Shown piece after piece: positions 52,039-61,450 of a stretch of 64,000 nucleotides of DNA; within the stretch, counting starts at the first letter, position 1, and the number at the start of each line of letters is the position of its first letter. The notes beneath the pieces were generated by a model. That model was not told the origin of the DNA. It saw nothing but the letters and a program-made list of their open reading frames with translations, and ran no database searches. Made by a program: the position numbers and the translations under genes. Origin of the DNA: Cyclobacteriaceae bacterium (lineage in GTDB: Bacteria > Bacteroidota > Bacteroidia > Cytophagales > Cyclobacteriaceae); contig JANQOR010000038.1 in assembly GCA_028285685.1 (NCBI GenBank), positions 454,028-518,027 of the forward strand, given 5' to 3'.

Positions 52039-54117
52039 TTAGCTGGCTTTTTCATCGCCCACCTCTTCTTTTTCTACCTCCTTCTTCACCTCGTCCTTGA
52101 CTTTCTCTACCTCCTTTTTACTTTTTTTCTTCTCCTTGGAGTCAGGATCCTTTTCCTCTTTGGCTGAGCCATTGCTGCTAGTGAATGCCTCGTAGGCCGT
52201 CTGGTTTTTGAAAGGTCGCTTCCCAATTAACTCCTCTAGATCAGATTGGAAAATGATCTCCCTTTTAAGGAGCTCTTGAGCTAAAATTTCCAATTCTTTT
52301 TTCTTGCTCAATAGAAGCTTCTTGGTTCTGTCGTAAGCCCTTTCAATCAAAGCTTTCACTTCTTTGTCTATGAGCTCAGATGTTGCCTCAGAATAAGGTT
52401 TGGTGAAGTTGTAGTCTTGCTGCTTTGAATCGTAGTATGAGACGTTTCCAATTTTGTCATTCATACCGTACACGGAAACGATGCTATACGCCATTTTGGT
52501 AATTCGTTCAAGATCACTCAAGGCTCCGGTGGATATTTTGCCGAAGATTAATTCTTCAGCAGCTCTTCCGCCTAAAGCCATGCACATCTCATCCATGAGT
52601 TGCTCGGTCTGGTAGAGAAATTGCTCTTTAGGAAGATACTGGGCATACCCAAGAGCTGCCACTCCCCGGGGGACTATGCTTACCTTGACTAACGGATCTG
52701 CGTGCTCAAGAAACCATCCTGCAACAGCATGTCCAGCTTCGTGATAGGCCACAATTCTTTTTTCTTCTGGTGATATTAGCTTGTTCTTTTTCTCTAGGCC
52801 ACCGATCACCCGATCAATAGCATCTTGAAAATCAAGCATATCTACTTTCTTCTTATCCTTCCTTGCTGCGATAAGGGCCGCTTCGTTACAAACGTTAGCG
52901 ATTTCAGCACCAGCAAAACCAGGAGTTTGAGCGGCTAACTTTTTAGGATCCACGTCTTCCGCTAGTTGCACCGGTTTAAGATGTACCTTAAAAATTGCTT
53001 CACGACCAACAATATCTGGCTTGTCTATACTGATTTGTCGATCAAATCGTCCAGGACGCAATAGGGCTGAATCTAAGACATCGGGTCTATTCGTAGCAGC
53101 CAAAATGATCACTCCCACATCAGTAGAAAAACCGTCCATCTCAACTAGTAGAGAGTTCAGTGTATTTTCTCGCTCATCGTTAGATCCAGGCATCTGACCC
53201 CTGCCTCTCGATCGTCCTATAGCATCGATTTCATCAATAAAGACGATGCACGGTGCTTTCTCTTTGGCCTGTTTGAACAGGTCTCTAACCCTCGCTGCGC
53301 CCACACCAACGAACATCTCGACAAAGTCTGAACCTGAAAGTGTAAAAAATGGAACACCAGCTTCTCCAGCAACAGCCTTTGCCAAGAGCGTCTTACCAGT
53401 TCCTGGAGGGCCTACAAGCAACGCCCCTTTTGGTATTTTTCCGCCAAGTTTGGTGAATTTTTCAGGCGTTTTCAGGAAGTCAACGATCTCGCGGATTTCT
53501 TCTTTGGCCTCCTCTAATCCGGCTGCATCAGCAAAGGTGATTTTCACCTTGTTCTCCGCATCAAAAAGAGCTGCTTTAGACTTTCCAATATTGAAGAGCT
53601 GACCACCAGGTCCACCGCCACCTGTCATTCGTCGCATCAAAAACCAAAAACCAAAAATCAATAGAATCAAAAATCCCCAATTGAATAGGAAGGTGGTGTA
53701 ATCAGACCTTTCTTCTATTTTATAGTCAAATCGCTGTTCCTCTGAGATTTTCGACATTGTCTCTTCAAAATCCTTGTCGAACTTATCAATGGTCACGATC
53801 TCTAATTTGTAATGAGGACCACTTTCTGAGCTGAAAAAACCTTTGTTTTGCTCAAGCTCAATCTTATACTTAGTGTTTGAGAGCGCCTCATTTTTTAGCG
53901 TGATTTCGACATAATCCTGATTCTTAATAAGAACTACCTTTTGCACATCATTTGCAAGAAGCATTTTCTCAAAAGAACGAAAGGTGGTTGGTACCATTCC
54001 TTTTTCCTTTGAGAACATTGTGATCCCGATAACCACAGCCAATAACCCTCCAATTAGCCATCCTTGATACCCCGGTCTTGGTTTAGGGGTCAATTTTCTA
54101 TCTTGTTTTTCCGACAT
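52039..54117 (-). CDS. ftsH: ATP-dependent zinc metalloprotease FtsH
   Basis: 692 residues. TM1 about 18-35 and TM2 about 144-161 flank the periplasmic domain; AAA module with Walker A GPPGTGKT at 236-243, Walker [10 protein letters not shown] at 293-301, [21 protein letters not shown] about 343-360; zinc site HEAGH at 459-463. The C-terminus from about 650 is a hypercharged Lys/Glu tail ([15 protein letters not shown] and beyond). Degrades membrane and short-lived proteins. rsfS is 48 bp upstream (minus), lpxH-like 5 bp downstream; the gene order rsfS-ftsH-lpxH is typical of Cytophagales (from memory, not checked). No pseudogene signs. Confidence 0.97.
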   Translation of the reverse strand: MSEKQDRKLTPKPRPGYQGWLIGGLLAVVIGITMFSKEKGMVPTTFRSFEKMLLANDVQKVVLIKNQDYVEITLKNEALSNTKYKIELEQNKGFFSSESGPHYKLEIVTIDKFDKDFEETMSKISEEQRFDYKIEERSDYTTFLFNWGFLILLIFGFWFLMRRMTGGGGPGGQLFNIGKSKAALFDAENKVKITFADAAGLEEAKEEIREIVDFLKTPEKFTKLGGKIPKGALLVGPPGTGKTLLAKAVAGEAGVPFFTLSGSDFVEMFVGVGAARVRDLFKQAKEKAPCIVFIDEIDAIGRSRGRGQMPGSNDERENTLNSLLVEMDGFSTDVGVIILAATNRPDVLDSALLRPGRFDRQISIDKPDIVGREAIFKVHLKPVQLAEDVDPKKLAAQTPGFAGAEIANVCNEAALIAARKDKKKVDMLDFQDAIDRVIGGLEKKNKLISPEEKRIVAYHEAGHAVAGWFLEHADPLVKVSIVPRGVAALGYAQYLPKEQFLYQTEQLMDEMCMALGGRAAEELIFGKISTGALSDLERITKMAYSIVSVYGMNDKIGNVSYYDSKQQDYNFTKPYSEATSELIDKEVKALIERAYDRTKKLLLSKKKELEILAQELLKREIIFQSDLEELIGKRPFKNQTAYEAFTSSNGSAKEEKDPDSKEKKKSKKEVEKVKDEVKKEVEKEEVGDEKAS

Positions 54118-54165
54118 TTCTTCTTATCTCCTGAATAGTTAAGCTTTGAACGCTTCGTATTTGAT

Positions 54166-54540
54166 TTAGTTTACTTCAATCCTTTTGACCTTTGCATCGC
54201 CCCAAAGCTCTTCTAAGCCAAAGAATTCTCTTTTTTCCTTGTTAAAAATATGTGCCACAACATCTACATAATCCAGCAAGATCCATTCCTTATTTTCACG
54301 TCCCTCTCTTTTCCAGGGATTTACGCCTAAATTCTTATGAACCTGTTCCTCAATAGAATCTGAAATAGCATCTATTTGCGTATCAGAGTTGCCACTACAT
54401 ACAATGAAATAGTCAGCAATTGCGTGCTTCACATTCTTTAAGTCCAACATTACCACGTCTAAAGCTTTTTTTTCAAGCATTCCTTCCACCACCCAATCAC
54501 TAAGAACCTTAGAGCTAACCTCACTCTGCACTTGCTGCAT
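54166..54540 (-). CDS. rsfS: Ribosome silencing factor
   Basis: 124 residues, RsfS/RsfA/Iojap family. Seen: VVEGMLEKKALDVVMLDL near 15-32, DYFIVCSGNSDTQIDAISDSI near 43-63, and the C-terminal WILLDYVDVVAHIFNKEKREFFGLEELWGDAK, which is the most conserved part. Binds ribosomal protein L14 and blocks 50S-30S joining in starvation. It precedes ftsH in the same direction. Divergent from birA over 47 bp that carry back-to-back -7 boxes. Both starts are clear: ATG here and TTG for birA. Confidence 0.93.
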   Translation of the reverse strand: MQQVQSEVSSKVLSDWVVEGMLEKKALDVVMLDLKNVKHAIADYFIVCSGNSDTQIDAISDSIEEQVHKNLGVNPWKREGRENKEWILLDYVDVVAHIFNKEKREFFGLEELWGDAKVKRIEVN

Positions 54541-54557
54541 TCACTTCTCCTTTATGT

Positions 54558-54576
54558 TAATTTTGCCACAAATTTA
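54558..54576. promoter_or_regulatory. Divergent overlapping -7 boxes for birA and rsfS
   Basis: Plus strand TAATTTTG at 54558-54565 toward birA; minus strand TAAATTTG at 54576-54569 toward rsfS. The two elements are only 3 bp apart, so RNA polymerase should be able to occupy just one at a time. -33 partners are weak on both sides. Confidence 0.4.
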
Positions 54577-54587
54577 CACCAATTCTA

Positions 54588-55349
54588 TTGCATAAAATCT
54601 TTGCCAAACCGCTCTTTCTAGGTAAGAAAGTTATTTTCCTGACAGAATGTCACTCTACCAACGATGAAATGTCTTCTTTGCAGAAAAATGAAGATTTCTT
54701 AGAAGGCCTTGTTGTATACACTGACCATCAAAAAAAGGGTAAGGGTCAGCGTGGCAATGTGTGGTTAGATGAGCCTGGAAAGAACATTTTGATGTCTGTA
54801 TTGCTAAAACCGGATTTCCTACGTGTTCCGGAGCAGTACCTTTTGAATGTTGTGGTTGGATTAAGTGTAATCAAGAGCTTAGCACGCCATTTAGATGAAA
54901 AAACACTTAAGCTTAAATGGCCAAATGATGTTCTGGTAGGGACAAGAAAGATTTGCGGTATTTTGGTAGAGAATGCCCTCTATGGAGATAGGCTGGAGAA
55001 CAGCACTGTTGGAATTGGAGTCAACCTGAATCAAAGAGCATTTAGCCTTCCAACTGCCACTTCTATGGTAATGGAAACTGATATCGAGTTTGATCGGGAC
55101 AACTTTATTGAAGAGCTGTTGGTAGATCTGGAATTTTTTTTATTGAAACTCAAGAATGGTCAAAAAAGTCTTCTACTTCAACTATACCATGAAAAATTGT
55201 ATCGCAAAGGAATAACCTCCACTTTTCGTGACAAAGATGGTGACTTTGAAGCAGTCATTCTGGGCATTGACAATTCGGGAAAACTAATTGTCAGCAGAGG
55301 TGCAAGCTTTCGAAACTATCAAGTGAAGGAGATTGAGTTTTTAGAATAG
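54588..55349 (+). CDS. birA: Biotin--[acetyl-CoA-carboxylase] ligase
   Basis: 253 residues, TTG start (no ATG before the conserved core). Catalytic domain only, without the N-terminal DNA-binding domain of E. coli BirA: STNDEM near 22-27, the glycine-rich QKKGKGQRGNVW near 47-58, KLKWPNDVLVG near 106-116 and KICGILVEN. It attaches biotin to carrier proteins such as the BCCP-like protein encoded at 61451-61945. It is divergent from rsfS and shares the overlapping-promoter gap. Small C-terminal domain as usual. Confidence 0.92.
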   Translation: MHKIFAKPLFLGKKVIFLTECHSTNDEMSSLQKNEDFLEGLVVYTDHQKKGKGQRGNVWLDEPGKNILMSVLLKPDFLRVPEQYLLNVVVGLSVIKSLARHLDEKTLKLKWPNDVLVGTRKICGILVENALYGDRLENSTVGIGVNLNQRAFSLPTATSMVMETDIEFDRDNFIEELLVDLEFFLLKLKNGQKSLLLQLYHEKLYRKGITSTFRDKDGDFEAVILGIDNSGKLIVSRGASFRNYQVKEIEFLE

Positions 55350-55385
55350 GCAAAAATAAGAGATTTAGGAACTTTGCAGTTAGAC

Positions 55386-55416
55386 TTCTTACTTCTGCCC
55401 AAAGATTCTATCTTTG
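55386..55416 (+). promoter_or_regulatory. Promoter of ahcY (TATCTTTG)
   Basis: TATCTTTG at 55409-55416 matches the Bacteroidota -7 box exactly; TTCT at 55386-55389 is a poor -33 at 19-bp spacing. It lies 43 bp upstream of the ATG. Confidence 0.4.
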
Positions 55417-55459
55417 CAGCCCGAAAAAAGGCCGGTTATAGTATCTAACATTTTAACAC

Positions 55460-56767
55460 ATGACTGAAACAGAAGAAAAATTTAAAGTAAAAGACATCGC
55501 CCTAGCCGATTGGGGTAGGAAAGAGATTGAATTAGCGGAGGCAGAAATGCCAGGTTTGATGGCCTTAAGAGAAGAATATGGAGAGAGCAAGCCGCTAGCT
55601 GGCGCTCGTATAGCAGGGTGTTTGCATATGACTATCCAAACTGCTGTATTGATTGAGACTTTGAGAGAATTAGGTGCTGAAGTAACATGGTCGTCTTGTA
55701 ACATTTTTTCGACTCAGGATCACGCAGCTGCAGCAATAGCTAAGGCAGGAGTACCTGTTTATGCTTGGAAGGGTATGAATGAAGAAGAATTTGATTGGTG
55801 TATCGCTCAGACGCTTTTTGCATTTGATGGAGGTAAGCCTCTCAACATGATATTGGACGATGGTGGAGATCTAACCAATATGGTCCTAGATCATCACCCG
55901 GAACTGGTTGAAGAAATTAGAGGTCTCTCAGAGGAGACAACCACAGGCGTTCATAGGCTTTACGACCGAGTAAAGAATGGCACACTTCCGATGCCCGCAA
56001 TCAATGTGAATGATTCTGTTACTAAGTCAAAATTTGACAACAAATACGGCTGCAAAGAGTCATTGGTGGACGCAATCAGAAGAGCCACAGATATTATGCT
56101 TGCAGGCAAGGTTGCGGTGGTAGCAGGATACGGTGATGTTGGAAAAGGTTCCGCTGCATCGCTGCGAGGAGCCGGAGTAAGAGTAATTGTTACTGAAATT
56201 GATCCAATATGCGCACTTCAAGCTGCCATGGATGGTTTTGAGGTGAAGAAGATGTCTGACGCTGTTCCTAGAGCAGATATTGTCGTCACTACAACGGGCA
56301 ACAAAGACATTGTAAGAGGTGAGCACTTTAAGTTGATGCATGATAAGACAATCGTATGTAACATCGGCCATTTTGATAATGAGATTGACATGGCATGGCT
56401 GAGTGAAAATTACGGCGACACACATATTGAAATTAAACCTCAAGTAGACCTTTACAATGTCGATGGAAACGATATTATCGTGTTAGCTGAAGGGAGACTA
56501 GTCAATCTTGGTTGTGCAACAGGTCACCCATCTTTCGTTATGTCAAACTCCTTTACGAATCAGACTTTAGCGCAGATTGAGCTTTGGGAAAATCACGGTA
56601 AATACGAAAATCAGGTTTACATGCTTCCAAAACATCTGGATGAGAAAGTTGCAAGGTTGCACCTTGCGAAGATTGGCGTTGAGCTGGATACTCTTTCTCA
56701 AGATCAGGCTGATTACATTGGTGTTAAAGTTGAGGGGCCGTTCAAACCGGAGTATTACAGGTACTAA
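55460..56767 (+). CDS. ahcY: Adenosylhomocysteinase
   Basis: 435 residues. SAH hydrolase with substrate motifs near [15 protein letters not shown] (54-68), [16 protein letters not shown] (78-92), DDGGDLTN (133-140), [19 protein letters not shown] near 184-202, NAD-binding GYGDVGKG at 223-230 and the C-terminal [13 protein letters not shown]. It breaks S-adenosylhomocysteine into adenosine and homocysteine for the methyl cycle. Single gene with its own promoter and a terminator directly behind it. Confidence 0.97.
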   Translation: MTETEEKFKVKDIALADWGRKEIELAEAEMPGLMALREEYGESKPLAGARIAGCLHMTIQTAVLIETLRELGAEVTWSSCNIFSTQDHAAAAIAKAGVPVYAWKGMNEEEFDWCIAQTLFAFDGGKPLNMILDDGGDLTNMVLDHHPELVEEIRGLSEETTTGVHRLYDRVKNGTLPMPAINVNDSVTKSKFDNKYGCKESLVDAIRRATDIMLAGKVAVVAGYGDVGKGSAASLRGAGVRVIVTEIDPICALQAAMDGFEVKKMSDAVPRADIVVTTTGNKDIVRGEHFKLMHDKTIVCNIGHFDNEIDMAWLSENYGDTHIEIKPQVDLYNVDGNDIIVLAEGRLVNLGCATGHPSFVMSNSFTNQTLAQIELWENHGKYENQVYMLPKHLDEKVARLHLAKIGVELDTLSQDQADYIGVKVEGPFKPEYYRY

Positions 56768-56788
56768 AATTACATTGATTCAAATAAC

Positions 56789-56837
56789 AGAAGGATTCTT
56801 CAGAAAGTTAACTTGATGAGGAGTCCTTCTTTTTTTA
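56789..56837 (+). terminator. Terminator after ahcY
   Basis: Inverted repeat AGAAGGA / TCCTTCT with an extended imperfect loop and then seven T residues. The seven-bp outer stem is perfect; the inner part is partly paired. Confidence 0.75.
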
Positions 56838-56923
56838 TTTTTTTGAAGTATGCAATGAAGCTAGTAGTCCTTGGAACAAAACAAAAACGGATCAGTGGTA
56901 AAGTAGAACCTTAAATCAAACTC

Positions 56924-57934
56924 ATGGAAAAAGTATTAGTAACTGGAGGCCTTGGCTTTATTGGATCTCATACCACCGTGGAACTTCTTGAGATTGGAAA
57001 CGATGTTGTAATAGTCGATAATCTCTCAAATTCGAGGATGGAAGTGCTCCACGGCATTGAAAAGATCACTAATAAGACTCCTGACTTTGTGAATGCTGAC
57101 GTGACTGATTCCAAGCAAAGCAAGGAAATATTCGAGAAACACAAAATTGATTCAATTATCCATTTTGCAGCCAGCAAGGCGGTTGGTGAGTCGGTTAAGC
57201 AACCACTCTTATACTATAGAAACAACCTTACCTCTCTGATCAACCTGCTCGAGCTTTCGCGAGAGTTTAAGGTTAGGAAGTTTGTTTTTTCATCCTCATG
57301 CACTGTGTACGGTGAACCTGATCAACTTCCGGTTTCGGAGCAGACACCTGTGAAAAAGGCTGAATCTCCTTATGGAAATACTAAACAAATAGGGGAAGAG
57401 ATAATCGCTGACTTTGCACGATCTAATCCAGATATGAAGGCTGTTTCCCTTCGGTACTTCAATCCGATCGGTGCACACGACAGTAGTCTAATTGGTGAGC
57501 TCCCACTGGGTGTTCCGGCGAACCTTGTTCCGTTCATTACGCAGACAGCTAGCGGGTTGAGAGAATCTCTATCAGTATGGGGAGGAGACTATGATACACC
57601 TGATGGAACATGCATTCGAGATTATATCCATGTCGTAGATCTTGCAAAAGCGCACATCAAATCACTAGACTATTGTGATCGAATGTCAGACAGCTATGAC
57701 TTTTTCAATGTAGGTACTGGATCTGGATCATCGGTATTGGAAGTGATAAGGTCCTTTGAAAAAGTCTCAGGTATGAAATTGAATTACAAGATTGCTGACA
57801 GGAGATCGGGTGACGTGGAAAAAACATATGCAGACACTTCGAAAGCAAATGAGGTTCTGGAGTGGAAAGCTGAGAGAGACCTTGACGATATGATGCGGAC
57901 TGCTTGGAAATGGCAGCAATCCCTTAGATCATGA
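56924..57934 (+). CDS. galE: UDP-glucose 4-epimerase
   Basis: 336 residues, extended SDR. GGLGFIGSH at 8-16, NAD-binding; SSS at 123-125 and YxxxK as Y150-GNT-K154 form the active site; RYFNPIGAHDSS near 179-190 and YIHVVDLAKAH near 232-242 are the usual GalE blocks. It interconverts UDP-glucose and UDP-galactose for surface glycans. Stand-alone, after the ahcY terminator and 130 bp before an ECF sigma gene; a link to the export genes 20 kb away is only inferred. Confidence 0.93.
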   Translation: MEKVLVTGGLGFIGSHTTVELLEIGNDVVIVDNLSNSRMEVLHGIEKITNKTPDFVNADVTDSKQSKEIFEKHKIDSIIHFAASKAVGESVKQPLLYYRNNLTSLINLLELSREFKVRKFVFSSSCTVYGEPDQLPVSEQTPVKKAESPYGNTKQIGEEIIADFARSNPDMKAVSLRYFNPIGAHDSSLIGELPLGVPANLVPFITQTASGLRESLSVWGGDYDTPDGTCIRDYIHVVDLAKAHIKSLDYCDRMSDSYDFFNVGTGSGSSVLEVIRSFEKVSGMKLNYKIADRRSGDVEKTYADTSKANEVLEWKAERDLDDMMRTAWKWQQSLRS

Positions 57935-58047
57935 GATTCTCTATTTGTCAGAAGGCAAACATTTAACAAAGAAGTAGGTGGATTTCCTGCCATGCAATAC
58001 TTATTGTTCTAATTATTTAGAACTATTCTAAGCAAGTGTCGTACATT

Positions 58048-58061
58048 TATGTAGCTACATA
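58048..58061. promoter_or_regulatory. 14-bp palindrome TATGTAGCTACATA before sigma gene
   Basis: Perfect palindrome ending 3 bp before the ATG at 58065 and immediately following TACATTTA (58042-58049, one mismatch to TAnnTTTG). Position at the expected transcription start suggests an operator or autoregulation. Confidence 0.3.
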
Positions 58062-58064
58062 CAA

Positions 58065-58664
58065 ATGGAAATCATGACAGAAGAATTGGAACTAAACGCG
58101 AAATCTGCATACTCGGAAAGTAAAAAAGTACATGTATTTGATACAGAGTTTCTACCACATATAGACTCTATGTACAATTTTGCGTACCGACTGACTTTTG
58201 ACGAGGATGATTCAAAGGATCTTGTTCAGGATACCTATATGAAAGCCTTTCGATTTATTAATTCTTTTCAGGAAGGGACAAACGCAAAGGCTTGGTTGTA
58301 TCGAATCCTGAAAAACAGTTTCATCAACGACTACAGGAAAAAAAGTAAGCAACCGTCGAAGGTTGACTACCAGGAGGTAGAACAGTATTATAATTCAGAG
58401 GATACGGCTAAAGATGCAACCGTCGACTTAAGGTTGGAGACAACCAAGGACATGATTGGAGATGAAATAAGCAATGCCCTTAATTCACTGGCAATCGATT
58501 TTCGAACTGTGATCATCTTATGTGACCTTGAAGGATTTACATACGAGGAAATGGCAAAGATCTTGGACATACCTATTGGTACCGTGAGATCCCGATTGCA
58601 TCGAGCAAGAAATATTCTAAGGGAAAAACTTGCCTCCTACGCTTATTCCATGGGATATAATTAA
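58065..58664 (+). CDS. RNA polymerase sigma factor, ECF type
   Basis: 199 residues. Region 2 at about 25-95 (DSMYNFAYRLTFDEDDSKDLVQDTYMKAFRFI), region 4 at about 136-190 with the recognition helix IPIGTVRSRLHRARNILR. The downstream 82-residue gene encodes a zinc-type anti-sigma factor, so this is a typical redox- or envelope-responsive sigma/anti-sigma pair; genes of this type are near-universal in Bacteroidota. The ATG at 58065 or the second at 58074 may be used. A 14-bp palindrome covers the probable promoter. Confidence 0.93.
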   Translation: MEIMTEELELNAKSAYSESKKVHVFDTEFLPHIDSMYNFAYRLTFDEDDSKDLVQDTYMKAFRFINSFQEGTNAKAWLYRILKNSFINDYRKKSKQPSKVDYQEVEQYYNSEDTAKDATVDLRLETTKDMIGDEISNALNSLAIDFRTVIILCDLEGFTYEEMAKILDIPIGTVRSRLHRARNILREKLASYAYSMGYN

Positions 58665-58721
58665 CTTTAGACTGAACTTTTAATCCGATTATTTTATTCA
58701 TCTTTTAGGAAATGATTAGAT

Positions 58722-58970
58722 ATGTCTGAGTGTCCTGATTGTAGCTGCAGCGACTTTGATAAATGTTTGAGGATTCTAAATCTTCTCCTAGATGACGAAG
58801 CGGACGAGACGCAGGAAGAGTTCTTCTATTCTCACATTGATAAGTGCATTGTGTGCTTCAGCCACTACAATGCAGAAAAACAAATTCGTGAACTTCTCAA
58901 GCGAAAACTTCAAAAAAGAAAAGTGCCCTCGCAATTGGCTCTTGATATCAGAAATAAGATAGTTCAGTAA
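58722..58970 (+). CDS. Zinc-finger anti-sigma factor (ZAS/HC2 type)
   Basis: 82 residues. The ZAS motif HxxxCxxC is His38-IDK-Cys42-IV-Cys45, with Cys15 as the likely fourth ligand upstream; extra cysteines at 4, 7 and 9 are unusual. It lacks a transmembrane segment, so it is a soluble RsrA-like anti-sigma that presumably holds the upstream sigma factor and lets it go when its thiols are oxidised or lose zinc (family knowledge). It follows the sigma gene by 57 bp and precedes gmk by 17-20 bp. The 3' end is Lys/Arg-rich (ELLKRKLQKRK). Confidence 0.8.
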   Translation: MSECPDCSCSDFDKCLRILNLLLDDEADETQEEFFYSHIDKCIVCFSHYNAEKQIRELLKRKLQKRKVPSQLALDIRNKIVQ

Positions 58971-58990
58971 CTCCGTTATATCTTCGCGTG

Positions 58991-59554
58991 ATGGAGGGAA
59001 AAGCCATCATATTTTGTGCTCCGTCTGGCGCAGGAAAGACAACAATCGTACAGCACCTTATTCGGGAATTTGATCGCCTTGAATTCTCCATATCTGCAAC
59101 AACCAGAAAACCACGTGAATACGAAAAGGACGGTACTCACTACTACTTCTTCTCCACTACAGAATTCCTTAAAAAAATTAGTCACGAGGAGATGCTTGAA
59201 TGGGAAGAGGTGTACAACAATGCATTTTATGGCACCTTGAAAAGTGAGGTTGATCGTATATGGAGTAAGGGCAATTGTGTGATTTTTGATGTTGATGTTA
59301 AAGGTGGTTTAAGAATAAAGAGAAAGTTAGGCGATCAGGCGATGGCTGTTTTCATTAAGGTTAAAGATGTATCAGTCCTCAGTGAGAGATTGAAAGGCAG
59401 GAATACGGAATCTGACTTTACGCTAAACCAACGAATTCAGAAAGCGACTCAGGAAATGCAGGAGGAGGATAAATTTGATGTTGTTATCGTTAATGATAAC
59501 CTTGAAGAAGCGTTGGAACATGCTCGGGAAGTTGTCGGTACATTTTTGAAATGA
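58991..59554 (+). CDS. gmk: Guanylate kinase
   Basis: 187 residues from the ATG at 58991; the GTG directly before it (58988) gives one more residue. Walker A CAPSGAGKTT near 9-18, GMP-binding FSISATTRKPR and the TRxPR block, GTHYYFF, LEWEEVYNNAFYGT, VIFDVDVKGG. Phosphorylates GMP to GDP. A TATCTTCG box (58979-58986, one mismatch) is only 4 bp from the ATG, so the message may have almost no leader. It overlaps nadD by 4 nt (ATGA). No promoter would be needed if it is read through from the sigma operon. Confidence 0.95.
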   Translation: MEGKAIIFCAPSGAGKTTIVQHLIREFDRLEFSISATTRKPREYEKDGTHYYFFSTTEFLKKISHEEMLEWEEVYNNAFYGTLKSEVDRIWSKGNCVIFDVDVKGGLRIKRKLGDQAMAVFIKVKDVSVLSERLKGRNTESDFTLNQRIQKATQEMQEEDKFDVVIVNDNLEEALEHAREVVGTFLK

Positions 59555-60126
59555 AAGAAATTGGTCTTTTTTTCGGGTCATTCAATCCTATTCATACGGG
59601 CCACATGATTATCGCAAACCTGGTGAAAGAGACCACAACTGTAGAAGAAATTTGGTTTGTAGTCAGTCCCCAAAATCCCTTTAAGAAAAATAAAAGCCTT
59701 CTTCACGAATTTGATCGCTTAGATCTTGTCAGTGCTGCTATAGATGGAGATTATAAATTCAGGGTCTCGGATATTGAATTCAATATGCCAAAACCTAGCT
59801 ACACGATCGACACCTTGGCTCTTTTGCGAGAAAAGCACCCAAACAACAATTTCAGATTAATAATAGGCGGAGATAACCTGGCATCATTTCCAAAATGGAA
59901 AAATCATAGAGAGATTATTGATCAATTTGGTTTGATCGTCTACCCCAGACCTAATTCCGATAGATCGGACCTCTTGGATTTAGAAAATGTTGAAAAAATA
60001 GAAGCACCGGAAATGGACATTTCAGCAACCCTGATAAGGAAGCTCGTTAAAGAGCATAAATCAATTAAGTATTTGGTTCCGGAGGCAGTTGAGACTAAAA
60101 TTTCAAAAGAGGGTTACTACCTTTAG
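59551..60126 (+). CDS. nadD: Nicotinate-nucleotide adenylyltransferase
   Basis: 191 residues. HxGH nucleotidyltransferase motif His15-TG-His18 in FGSFNPIHTGHM, and the ISATLIRKL motif near 154-162 (ISxTxxR). Joins nicotinate mononucleotide with ATP in NAD synthesis. Its ATG overlaps the gmk stop (ATGA), so gmk-nadD are coupled. It is convergent with frr and their stops overlap by 4 bp, an unusually tight arrangement that leaves no space for terminators between them. Confidence 0.95.
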   Translation: MKEIGLFFGSFNPIHTGHMIIANLVKETTTVEEIWFVVSPQNPFKKNKSLLHEFDRLDLVSAAIDGDYKFRVSDIEFNMPKPSYTIDTLALLREKHPNNNFRLIIGGDNLASFPKWKNHREIIDQFGLIVYPRPNSDRSDLLDLENVEKIEAPEMDISATLIRKLVKEHKSIKYLVPEAVETKISKEGYYL

Positions 60127-60677
60127 ACATTCATAATGTCTTCTTCCTTTGCTTCTACTAGAGCATCGATTTTATGCGTGAACTCGTCCGTTAATTTTTG
60201 AACATCGTTTTCGGCATCTTTAACAAGATCCTCGGAGACTCCCTCCAATTTCCTTAGAGAGTCATTGGTATCCTTTCTTGAATTCCGAATGCTGATTTTG
60301 CCATTTTCAGCTTCTGCTTTTACCTGCTTCATCAATTGAATTCTACGCTCCTCAGTAAGTGGAGGAATATTGATCCTGATTTGCTCCCCATCGTTTTGAG
60401 GGGTGAAGCCTAAACCGCTGTTGACAATTGCTTTTTCGATGTCTGGAATGATAGACTTTTCCCACGGTTTTACGCTTATGGTTCTAGCGTCAGGTGTGGT
60501 GACTCCAGCTACCTGATTTAATGGTGTCATTGTACCATAGTATTCAACTTCTACACCATCTAACATGGATGGTAATGCCTTTCCTGCTCGGATTTTCGCA
60601 AATTCAATTTGGGTGTGTTTGATGGCATTTTCCATCATTTCTCTTGCGGTTTCTAGGTAGATCTGAATTTCTTCCAT
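60123..60677 (-). CDS. frr: Ribosome recycling factor
   Basis: 184 residues, full length. Seen: ENAIKHTQIEFAKIRAGKALP near 17-37 (long helix I), the beta domain VEVEYYGTMTPLNQVA and SIIPDIEKAI, and the return helix TEERRIQLMKQVKAEAENGKISIRNSRKDTN. Splits post-termination ribosomes with EF-G. The gene follows pyrH by 20 bp on the same strand (pyrH-frr, the common order). Convergent with nadD with a 4-bp overlap. Confidence 0.96.
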   Translation of the reverse strand: MEEIQIYLETAREMMENAIKHTQIEFAKIRAGKALPSMLDGVEVEYYGTMTPLNQVAGVTTPDARTISVKPWEKSIIPDIEKAIVNSGLGFTPQNDGEQIRINIPPLTEERRIQLMKQVKAEAENGKISIRNSRKDTNDSLRKLEGVSEDLVKDAENDVQKLTDEFTHKIDALVEAKEEDIMNV

Positions 60678-60697
60678 GGTTTAAATATCGTAATTAT

Positions 60698-61402
60698 CTA
60701 ACTGATGAGGGTCCCTACATTTTCGCCAGCTATCAGCTTGTTCAAATTTCCTTTCCTGTTCATGTCAAACACGATGATCGGTAAATTATTTTCCTGACAA
60801 AGCGTGAAGGCCGTCATATCCATAATATTGAGGTTCTTCTCGTAGGCTTCTTGAAATGAGAGGTTTTCAAATTTTTTTGCGTTCTCATTTTTTTCAGGAT
60901 CCGAATCATAAACTCCATCGACTCTTGTACCTTTCAAAACAACTTCAGCTTCAATCTCTATCGCCCTAAGACTCGCGGTGGAATCAGTGGTAAAGTATGG
61001 ATTACCAATTCCAGCCCCGAAAATGACGATTCTGTTTTTTTCCAAATGTCGCATCGCTCGCCGCCTGATAAATGGTTCACAAACTTGCTCCATATTTAGT
61101 CCGGCCATCAGTCTAGTATACATACCCTCTTTTTCTAAGGCACTTTGAAGAGCCATTGCATTGATAACAGTGGCCAGCATTCCCATGTAATCGCCTTGAA
61201 CCCTGCCAATTCCATTTGCTTCAGCTTCAACCCCACGAAAAATATTTCCTCCACCTATAACAATTGCCAGCTCGACTCCCTGGTTCGCTACGCTTTTAAC
61301 TTCATCAGCATACTGGGTGAGCCTGGCAGAATCAATTCCATGGGTCTTATCCCCCATCAGCGCTTCTCCACTTAACTTCAAAAGGACTCTTTTATATTTC
61401 AT
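60698..61402 (-). CDS. pyrH: UMP kinase
   Basis: 234 residues. [14 protein letters not shown] at 4-17, [14 protein letters not shown] near 49-62, [28 protein letters not shown] and the [16 protein letters not shown] end are the PyrH signature. Makes UDP from UMP for pyrimidine nucleotides. Transcribed with frr; the upstream biotin-carrier gene starts its stop 49 bp away on the same strand. Confidence 0.96.
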   Translation of the reverse strand: MKYKRVLLKLSGEALMGDKTHGIDSARLTQYADEVKSVANQGVELAIVIGGGNIFRGVEAEANGIGRVQGDYMGMLATVINAMALQSALEKEGMYTRLMAGLNMEQVCEPFIRRRAMRHLEKNRIVIFGAGIGNPYFTTDSTASLRAIEIEAEVVLKGTRVDGVYDSDPEKNENAKKFENLSFQEAYEKNLNIMDMTAFTLCQENNLPIIVFDMNRKGNLNKLIAGENVGTLIS

Positions 61403-61450
61403 TTATTGAGCGAGGTTTGAAAATCGAACAAATATAGTTGCATTGAAAAG

